Assembly (NCBI GenBank): GCA_947471105.1
Contig: CANIYB010000146.1
Location: 1 to 6,316 of the forward strand
DNA: 6,316 bases
Source: Cytophagaceae bacterium
GTDB taxonomy: Bacteria > Bacteroidota > Bacteroidia > Cytophagales > Spirosomataceae
Reading direction: 5' to 3'
A program made the position numbers and the translations under genes. Below, in pieces: positions 1-5,647 of the stretch. Numbering within the stretch: position 1 is the first letter of the stretch; every line of letters begins with the position of its first letter. The notes below the pieces were generated by a model. That model was not told the origin of the DNA. It did no database searches and saw only the letters and a list, made by a program, of their open reading frames with translations.

Positions 1-657
1 AACTGCTTTCCCCATGATCAACCATTCGGTTCCTTTAACAGGATAATCAGGCAAAACTCTATATAACCAAGACCTAACATGGAATTCAGGATTCACCCCG
101 GTTAAAATGGGATGTTTTGCTTTCTCAGGAATGACGGTCGCATCTGTACTTGCGTTGTGGCCATAATGTGTGTGTTTAGCCGGTCCACCCCAACCTGGAG
201 GCGCGCCAAAAGCTCTTTCTGCAAAACCATTATAAGGAAATAATGGATCTGTTTTAGGATAATTAAACGAGTGAGTCGTGGTTCTGAATCCCATAATAGG
301 CTTACCGGATTTCAAATAAGCTTCAATATGAGCTACTTGGTCGGCTGGAAGTAGGCGCCAACGAAGAAAAAATACGGCCAAATCAGCTTCAGCTAATGCT
401 TCTAACCCTGGAATATCTTTCTCGGCATTTTGATCAGGAAACGATTTTAACACCTTAGTTCTGAAGCCATATTGCTTTTCTAACACAGCAGCTAATAAGG
501 GAAGTGTCGTCTCGCCTGAATATTCATGATCCCCACAAACAAAAACCACTAAGGGCTTCTTTTTAGCTTTTAATGGGCCATGTTCACGCGAAAAAGTAGG
601 CATGAAAGCCGACAAAATAAAAATAGCGGTAAGGCTAATCTGAATGATTTTTTTCAT
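1..657 (-). CDS. ThuA-like domain protein, exported (3' part missing)
   Basis: The reading frame is open from an ATG at 657-655 to the window edge, giving 219 residues with the C-terminus outside the window. Residues 1-23 form a Sec-type signal peptide: Lys2-Lys3, then a hydrophobic core (IIQISLTAIFILSAF), with likely cleavage around TFS-R. The mature part resembles the ThuA family (trehalose-utilisation type, class I glutamine-amidotransferase-like fold). It starts with a beta strand PLVVFVCGDHEYSGE (35-49), then ADLAVFFLRWR (91-101), a helix and GKPIMGFRTTTHSF (118-131), and a Gly/His-rich stretch GWGGPAKHTHYGHN (155-168). The family's biochemical function is poorly defined; members sit in sugar-catabolic clusters, and the enzymatic role here is unknown. 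The start lies 2 nt after the stop of the heme protein gene, with no Shine-Dalgarno, so the two are almost certainly co-transcribed and possibly translationally coupled. The family call is firm, the function is not. Confidence 0.88.
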   Translation of the reverse strand, partial: MKKIIQISLTAIFILSAFMPTFSREHGPLKAKKKPLVVFVCGDHEYSGETTLPLLAAVLEKQYGFRTKVLKSFPDQNAEKDIPGLEALAEADLAVFFLRWRLLPADQVAHIEAYLKSGKPIMGFRTTTHSFNYPKTDPLFPYNGFAERAFGAPPGWGGPAKHTHYGHNASTDATVIPEKAKHPILTGVNPEFHVRSWLYRVLPDYPVKGTEWLIMGKAV

Positions 658-659
658 GA

Positions 660-3600
660 TTATTTTTCGATAGGGTGTTCAGACAATAACATATTGGCAT
701 TATATAGATCATGCTTATATTCTATTTTAGCACGTATTTCCTTTACTTTTTCAGGATCAATAGCCGATGCTTTATTGCCAAATGAATTTCGAACATAGGT
801 GAGAACTGCTGCGATATCCTTGTCCGACATTAAACCACCGTAAGGAGTCATTGGAACTTGGCCCGCATATTTTACTCCATTCAATTCCAAGGGTCCCATA
901 ATTCCTTTGATCACTAATTTGATCAAACGCTCTTGGTTTCCAGTAACCCAAATCGAATTAGCTAACGGAGGAAAACCTGAAGCAGGAAGTCCTTTTCCAT
1001 TGGTCTGGTGACAAGTATTGCAATATCCATCTTTGGCATACCATTTTTGCCCCTCAGTAAACAATTCTAAATCTTTCCCTTTTAGAGTTGAAACCAAAGG
1101 AGCTTCTTTCTTTCTAACCACATTCACACCACTCGCGTGAGCGACGGCTATTTCGTACGGTTTATCCATCCAAGCATCTAATGGATGATTTTTTGCTAAA
1201 GCTAGAATAGGCAAAGCCGTTTCTTTAGGTAACCAAGAAGCCGCCACAAATGCCTCCATTCGAACTCGGCCATGCTCGTCTTCCACAGCCTTAGCTAATA
1301 AAGCCGCTTGATTCTTCACTTGGTGACCTGTATAGCGCAAAACACGAACGGCTGCCGCACGAACATGATAATCCTTTGCTTGAAGCAATTGATTTAATAA
1401 TTTTTGGTCCACCTTATTTAAACCCCAAGAAACCCAAAGAGCCTCTAACACATGATGCTCATAATCAGCTTCATTTTTGTCTAGACGAGCAACCCAAGCC
1501 GTAATTTTAGGCAAAACTTCAGTTGCCTTACGTCCACGAAGTTCCCTGCGCACGCGGTATCTAGTTCTGTATTCAGGTAATTTTAAATTATCTAATAACT
1601 GATCGATCGATGCGCCATATACTTTGGCTGGCGTCACTAAAGGTCTTGAAGGATATGTTACTCGGTACACACGACCATGTGTATGGTCACGCAATGGATC
1701 ACGGGCATTATGTTGCATGTGACCAATCAAAATATTATGCCAGTCAATTAAATAAAGGGAACCATCAGGGGCAAATTCCATGTCGACAGGTCTGAAATTA
1801 CGATCGCTACTGACAATTAAATCTTGGCGGTGCTTGGATTTATATCCAGTTCCATCATCTGTCAATTGGTGCTGCTTCATTCCTAAGAATCCAATCGTAT
1901 TATTAATTAAGAAATCGCCTTGAACATTATCGGGAAAATGACGACTTGAAACAAATTCTAAACCTGAAGTAGGACGAACTAAATGTTTATCTTCAATCAA
2001 GGTAAATGACTTATGCCCTGTTTGACCATACCTGTTTTTCGTTGACCCAGGCATCATCCAACGCATATCTGGACCTGAGGTTTCAGCAAAAAAGTTTTGA
2101 CCCCATTTATCAAAGGCAATTCCCCAAGGATTTGGGATAGACAACTGAGCTACCCGCTCTAAATGATGTCTTGCCGGATTATAGCGCATGAAACCTCCAT
2201 TCGTTGCACGTACCGTTCCATAAGGAGTCTCCACATTTGTATGTAAAAACACGCCTTCTCCCATGTAAATCGCACCTGATTCGTCTGTAACAAAGGCCGA
2301 GATTTCATGGTGTGTATCATGGTCATCAAAACCACTTAAAATAACTTCTTTCGAATCTGCATGGTCATCGCCATTGGTGTCTTTCAATAAAACCAAATTG
2401 GTTCCTTGGCTAACAAAAACTCCATGCTCAGTGATTTCCATCCCAACGGGAACGTGTAAACCCTCTGCGAAAACGGTTTCCTTATCCGCTTTTCCGTCAT
2501 TGTTAGTGTCTTCTAGAATAATGATTTTATCATTTGGTTTAGCATCACCCGGCTTATAATGTGGATAAGAAGGCATACAAACCACCCAAAGACGTCCTTT
2601 ATTATCGAAAGTCATTTGAACTGGTTTTGCTAAATTCGGGAATTCTTCTTCTGAAGCAAACAGTTCAATTTTATATCCTGAAGGTACTTTAAGCTCATTT
2701 AAAGCCTCTTGTCCATACAAATATTTCAAACTACCATTTTTATCCGGATTGAAATTGGTTTTTACAGGATCTAGTGGACGTGTCTTAGCATCTGCAGCAG
2801 CCAAATCATATTTCATACCTTTAATCGATGCTTGGATCGCAGCCTCACGATTATCCGTCATTTGACGAATTTTCTCAATTTCAGCAGGATAATTATCAGG
2901 TCCAAAAGGATTGTAACGGCGACCATATACGTGAACCCCATTTGGAATTTTATAGTCAGTATGCCACATCCAGTTTTTCTCTGCCACAGCCGCATATACG
3001 TCCGCTCTTTTAGATTCTATCGCGGGTTTTTTCTTTCCAAAAACTTGATCTGCCAATAATAAAGCTAATTTTTGGTACCCCGCATTGTTCAATTGAAACC
3101 CGTCGATGGTTAAATCTTCTTTAGATTCTGCATACCATTTTTTAGATGCATCAAAAGCATTGATAAACAACACATTATTCTTTTCACAAACTTCCTTCAT
3201 CGCCTGCGCATATAAAGCAATATTTGCGTTCTGCAAGGTACCATTTGGTAAATCTATTTTTGCACTTAAATCTTCAAACGCCGTAGGAGACACGATGGCC
3301 AATTGGGGTGCTGAAACATCATTGTATTTTTGTGCCAAGGTATGCTTGATGAATGCCTCAAGTTCAGCCTTGTAATTTGCGATATTAGCTTTCCCCTCAT
3401 AGGATTCGCTATATCCAAAAAAGCCGATCACCACATCCATTTTCAAACGACTCATCCATTGGTCATGCGTTTCGATATGGCCTTCGCTTTGTGAAGGGTT
3501 AGCAAATTCCGTTTGGAATTTTTCTGCACCTGGGAAAGCCCAAGGTGCAAATCTAGCTGAGTGTGGTCGGAACCCTGGAGTATCTCCCCCATCACACATG

Positions 3601-3815
3601 TTGCGAACCATCAAATTGTTTTCAGGATAGCGAAGATGTAATTCTGTCTCAAAATGATCATAATTAATCATACGAGAGCCTAAATTACCGCCTACTAAAG
3701 CGATCTTGGTATTTTTATCAATTGATAAAAAGGTAGGAGCCTGTGGCTGAAAGAAACTAATCGTAAAAACTGAGATTACAATAAGGATCAGTCCGAGTTT
3801 TATTTTAGAGGACAT
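660..3815 (-). CDS. PVC-type heme-binding CxxCH protein (SGNH-like + beta-propeller dehydrogenase-like + HEAT + cytochrome c)
   Basis: This is a 1051-residue exported multidomain protein. Residues 1-22 are a hydrophobic Sec signal or anchor (LGLILIVISVFTISFF) without a lipobox Cys. Residues about 36-262 resemble an SGNH/GDSL hydrolase domain: strand KIALVGGN, RNMCDGGDTPGFRP (71-84), FFGYSES (132-138) and DGFQLNNAGY (238-247). Residues about 375-725 are a beta-propeller of the 'putative membrane-bound dehydrogenase' type (TIGR02604-like), with LHVPVGME, DDHDTHHEISAF and FRPVDMEFAPDGSLYLIDWH. Residues about 740-900 are helical and HEAT-like (DYHVRAAAVRVL, DEHGRVRMEAFVAA). Residues about 915-1012 are a class I cytochrome c domain (TIGR02603-like), with heme site C932-N-T-C935-H936, FPPLANSIWV and VPMTPYGG; Met989 is the likely sixth ligand. 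Length and domain order fit the family. The role is inferred as periplasmic oxidation of a carbohydrate-type substrate with electron transfer to c-heme. The ATG at 3815 leads directly into the signal sequence; no Shine-Dalgarno is visible. The ThuA-like gene follows after 2 nt. The classic SGNH catalytic residues look absent (see findings). Confidence 0.93.
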   Translation of the reverse strand: MSSKIKLGLILIVISVFTISFFQPQAPTFLSIDKNTKIALVGGNLGSRMINYDHFETELHLRYPENNLMVRNMCDGGDTPGFRPHSARFAPWAFPGAEKFQTEFANPSQSEGHIETHDQWMSRLKMDVVIGFFGYSESYEGKANIANYKAELEAFIKHTLAQKYNDVSAPQLAIVSPTAFEDLSAKIDLPNGTLQNANIALYAQAMKEVCEKNNVLFINAFDASKKWYAESKEDLTIDGFQLNNAGYQKLALLLADQVFGKKKPAIESKRADVYAAVAEKNWMWHTDYKIPNGVHVYGRRYNPFGPDNYPAEIEKIRQMTDNREAAIQASIKGMKYDLAAADAKTRPLDPVKTNFNPDKNGSLKYLYGQEALNELKVPSGYKIELFASEEEFPNLAKPVQMTFDNKGRLWVVCMPSYPHYKPGDAKPNDKIIILEDTNNDGKADKETVFAEGLHVPVGMEITEHGVFVSQGTNLVLLKDTNGDDHADSKEVILSGFDDHDTHHEISAFVTDESGAIYMGEGVFLHTNVETPYGTVRATNGGFMRYNPARHHLERVAQLSIPNPWGIAFDKWGQNFFAETSGPDMRWMMPGSTKNRYGQTGHKSFTLIEDKHLVRPTSGLEFVSSRHFPDNVQGDFLINNTIGFLGMKQHQLTDDGTGYKSKHRQDLIVSSDRNFRPVDMEFAPDGSLYLIDWHNILIGHMQHNARDPLRDHTHGRVYRVTYPSRPLVTPAKVYGASIDQLLDNLKLPEYRTRYRVRRELRGRKATEVLPKITAWVARLDKNEADYEHHVLEALWVSWGLNKVDQKLLNQLLQAKDYHVRAAAVRVLRYTGHQVKNQAALLAKAVEDEHGRVRMEAFVAASWLPKETALPILALAKNHPLDAWMDKPYEIAVAHASGVNVVRKKEAPLVSTLKGKDLELFTEGQKWYAKDGYCNTCHQTNGKGLPASGFPPLANSIWVTGNQERLIKLVIKGIMGPLELNGVKYAGQVPMTPYGGLMSDKDIAAVLTYVRNSFGNKASAIDPEKVKEIRAKIEYKHDLYNANMLLSEHPIEK
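1008..1022 (-). other. c-type heme attachment site CNTCH
   Basis: The codons TGC AAT ACT TGT CAC, read on the minus strand, encode C932-N-T-C935-H936 of the large heme protein. This is a canonical CxxCH motif, where the two Cys form thioethers to heme and the His is the proximal ligand. It is followed by QTNGKGLPASGFPPLA, as usual for Planctomycete/Verrucomicrobial-type cytochrome domains. Heme attachment requires export, which fits the N-terminal signal. It is the only CxxCH motif in the protein, so one heme is expected. Confidence 0.93.
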
Positions 3816-4031
3816 TTTGAATAATTTTTATAAGTAAATAGGTTTTTGAAATATTAAATTAAGGATAAATTTTAACTCAACAAAGAAATATTAATTTTCA
3901 CGTGTTGAAATGAAAAAATTGTTGACTATTAATTTCTTTCAGCGCTAACGTTTATTCTTGTTTAATACAAGTTTATAGTTCCACTGAAATTGGAAATCCC
4001 TAAAACCAGATGAGATTAATAAATTTTGAGC
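3816..4031. other. A/T-rich intergenic region upstream of the heme protein gene
   Basis: This non-coding stretch lies between the terminator of the oxidoreductase gene and the start of the heme protein gene. No convincing ORF or RNA gene is seen. Because a terminator lies upstream, the promoter of the heme protein/ThuA-like pair should be here. I see no full match to TAnnTTTG on the minus strand. The nearest is TAATTTAA at 3861-3854, with TTTG at 3884-3881, 19 nt upstream; two bases of the -7 consensus are wrong. Small dyads are present: TTTCA-CGTGT-TGAAA at 3896-3910 (CACGTG at 3899-3904 inside it) and CTTGT-TTAAT-ACAAG at 3957-3971, plus short palindromes AGCGCT (3941-3946) and AACGTT (3947-3952). 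Any of these could be regulator sites, but none is diagnostic. Confidence 0.5.
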
Positions 4032-4064
4032 AAAAAAAAGACCCGCATTGCTACGGGTCTTTTT
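4032..4064 (-). terminator. Intrinsic terminator after the Gfo/Idh/MocA gene
   Basis: AAAAAGACCCG (4035-4045) pairs perfectly with CGGGTCTTTTT (4054-4064) around the 8-nt loop at 4046-4053. Read on the minus strand, the 11-bp hairpin begins 17 nt after the stop of the oxidoreductase gene (ending at 4081), and its 3' arm leads into eight consecutive T (4039-4032). This is a classic Rho-independent terminator. The + strand also has a short T run (4060-4064), so the element might work in both directions, but no plus-strand gene ends here. It should separate transcription of the oxidoreductase from that of the heme protein gene. Confidence 0.92.
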
Positions 4065-4080
4065 AAAAAGAAGGATGTGA

Positions 4081-5535
4081 TTAAAGAGTTAATTCACCCC
4101 AACCAGCACGATATTGACGCTTAACAAATTGGTTAGCCGCATCGAAGTTGGTCACGCGCATATTTTGCTGATCCCAAAGTAATTTCGTGTTTGAACCTGG
4201 ATAATGCATTCCGTTTCCTGTTTTACGAGGGAAAGGCATATCAGCTACACGAATGGCTAAGTTGGCCATTAAGATCGCCTCAGTCAAAGGACCTGCCAAA
4301 TCAAATGGAGAACTTAATTGTTTTTTACCGTATCCAGCAATGGCGCCTTCCACCCATTGCGCATAATGTCCGTCGGCACTGCCAGGAACACGCTCCAATT
4401 TACGAGGCACTTTAACTTCTTGATTTCTAGATAAAGGCAATAAACGAGGATTAGCTGCATATTCACTAGCCATCATTTTTCCTTTGGTACCAATAAACAA
4501 GATACCCGAATTACCGTCACCAAACATCTCGTCCGGTCCTAATTCTTCTGGACGCTCTGGCTTAATTCCACCATCCATCCAATGCATGGTTACAGGTCCT
4601 TTTGTGCGATCCGTTTTAGGGAAAGTCAACGTAGCATGACTTGATGGAGGGCAAGAGTCTAAGAATACACCTCTTTTACCAAAAGCTGTAAATACACTAC
4701 TTACACTCGCTTGAACGTCAGATGCGTATTTCAAACCTAAGACACGGAAAGGAGCTTCCATTAAGTGGCAACCTAAATCGCCTAAAGCGCCTGTACCATA
4801 ATCCCACCAACCACGCCATGAGCCTGGTATCAAGTTATCAACATAATCTTTTTGAGGAGCAGTACCTAACCATAAATCCCAATCTAATCCAGCAGGAACT
4901 GCAGGCTTAGTTGAAGGCCAAGGAATACCTTGTGGCCAAATAGGTCGATTAGTCCAAATTTGAACCGTATGAACATCCCCAATAATGTCTGCGTCATACC
5001 ATTCAACCAATTGGCGCACCCCGTCTCCAGAGCTACCTTGGTTACCCATTTGAGTCACTACTTTATATTTTGCAGCCGCTTGGGTCAACATACGAGCCTC
5101 GAAAATATCGTGAGTCATTGGTTTTTGCACATATACGTGCTTGCCCAATTGCATGGCAGCCATCGCTTGAACTGCGTGGTTATGATCCGGGGTAGAAACA
5201 GAAACAGCATCGAAATTCTTCGATTCCACTTCCATCATTTTACGCCAATCTTTATAATATTTTGCTTTTGGATAAGCAGCGATTGAATCTTTAGCCATAC
5301 GATCATCTACATCACATAAATAACCAATATCCGCTTTACCGCTATCGTAGAAATATTTTAAATCTGATTTACCTTTTCCACCCGCTCCGATTCCGGCTAC
5401 GACTAATTTGTCGCTAGGTGCTAAAAAGCCTTTCCCGCCTAATACGTGGCGAGGAACAATCATGAATCCTGCAGAAGCTAAGGAGGCTGATTTCAAAAAC
5501 TCCCGACGGGAGTCCAATATTTTTTTCTTTTTCAT
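4081..5535 (-). CDS. Gfo/Idh/MocA family oxidoreductase with Tat signal
   Basis: This 484-residue protein belongs to the NAD(P)-dependent Gfo/Idh/MocA family, which acts on sugars, inositols and related polyols. A twin-arginine signal is clear: S9-R10-R11-E-F-L-K15, then a mildly hydrophobic segment (SASLASAGFMIVP) and RHVLGG. The Rossmann part begins VVAGIGAGGKG (45-55, GxGxxG-type), with STPDHNHA (114-121) and YVQKP (135-139, the family's EKP-like motif with Gln for Glu). The C-terminal part carries WDYGTGALGDLGCHLME (244-260), with Asp253 and His257 in the usual catalytic positions. An upstream in-frame ATG at 5598 would add 21 residues before the twin arginines; the ATG at 5535 puts the motif at residues 9-15, as in normal Tat signals, so I chose it. 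Tat export of a folded enzyme with bound cofactor has precedent in Zymomonas glucose-fructose oxidoreductase. The substrate is unknown. A strong terminator follows the gene. Confidence 0.93.
   Translation of the reverse strand: MKKKKILDSRREFLKSASLASAGFMIVPRHVLGGKGFLAPSDKLVVAGIGAGGKGKSDLKYFYDSGKADIGYLCDVDDRMAKDSIAAYPKAKYYKDWRKMMEVESKNFDAVSVSTPDHNHAVQAMAAMQLGKHVYVQKPMTHDIFEARMLTQAAAKYKVVTQMGNQGSSGDGVRQLVEWYDADIIGDVHTVQIWTNRPIWPQGIPWPSTKPAVPAGLDWDLWLGTAPQKDYVDNLIPGSWRGWWDYGTGALGDLGCHLMEAPFRVLGLKYASDVQASVSSVFTAFGKRGVFLDSCPPSSHATLTFPKTDRTKGPVTMHWMDGGIKPERPEELGPDEMFGDGNSGILFIGTKGKMMASEYAANPRLLPLSRNQEVKVPRKLERVPGSADGHYAQWVEGAIAGYGKKQLSSPFDLAGPLTEAILMANLAIRVADMPFPRKTGNGMHYPGSNTKLLWDQQNMRVTNFDAANQFVKRQYRAGWGELTL
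5479..5509 (-). other. Twin-arginine (Tat) signal motif region
   Basis: The minus-strand codons encode S-R-R-E-F-L-K, an exact match to the (S/T)RRxFLK Tat consensus, followed by a weakly hydrophobic stretch rich in Ala and Ser. It lies at residues 9-15 of the oxidoreductase when translation begins at 5535. This indicates export of the folded protein across the inner membrane. A tat system is not in the window and must lie elsewhere. Confidence 0.88.
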
Positions 5536-5647
5536 TAGGTTTAGAATTTGAACTTTTAAAGCTAAATAAAAAATCGTAAAAATTAATAATTGAATCAAGT
5601 TTAATTATTTAACTAATTTTGAATTTATATTATTCTTGACAAAACGT
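5536..5647. other. Divergent intergenic region between oxidoreductase and fucosyltransferase genes
   Basis: This 112-bp, very A/T-rich spacer lies between two divergently read starts (ATG 5535 on minus, ATG 5648 on plus). The plus-strand promoter candidate lies inside it. For the minus strand I see only partial -7 matches (TAGCTTTA at 5564-5557 and TAAACTTG at 5603-5596), neither with a properly spaced TTG, so the oxidoreductase promoter is not identified. No Shine-Dalgarno precedes either start. Confidence 0.5.
5590..5621 (+). promoter_or_regulatory. Bacteroidota-type promoter for the GT11 gene
   Basis: TTG at 5590-5592 and TAATTTTG at 5614-5621 match the Bacteroidota vegetative promoter form (TTG, 17-23 nt, TAnnTTTG), with a spacing of 21 nt and a perfect -7 element. 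Transcription would begin near 5627-5630, giving a leader of about 20 nt before the ATG at 5648. The A/T richness of the region makes chance matches likelier, so this remains a candidate. Confidence 0.55.

Noticed and set aside
580..798. Open plus-strand frame across the heme protein/ThuA-like junction
   Set aside because: It lies antisense to two clear genes and its translation has no recognisable family or signal. It is a by-product of the real frames.
2832..3375. Several plus-strand open frames of 60-90 residues inside the heme protein gene
   Set aside because: They are antisense to a well-supported domain-rich gene, they overlap each other in different frames, and none shows a plausible protein motif.
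3816..4080. Possible small RNA or riboswitch in the spacer
   Set aside because: Apart from the terminator hairpin there are only 5-bp dyads. No conserved riboswitch core or long pairing could be recognised by eye.
4930..5286. 118-residue plus-strand open frame antisense to the oxidoreductase
   Set aside because: Its composition (His, Ser, Phe-rich) is that of a reverse-strand shadow, with no start context or family resemblance.
5596..5603. TAAACTTG on the minus strand as the -7 element for the oxidoreductase (the same octamer occurs at 3968-3975 upstream of the heme protein gene)
   Set aside because: It has one mismatch to TAnnTTTG, no TTG at 17-23 nt upstream in either place, and the second copy would leave a leader of about 150 nt. 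The shared octamer is probably chance in A/T-rich DNA.
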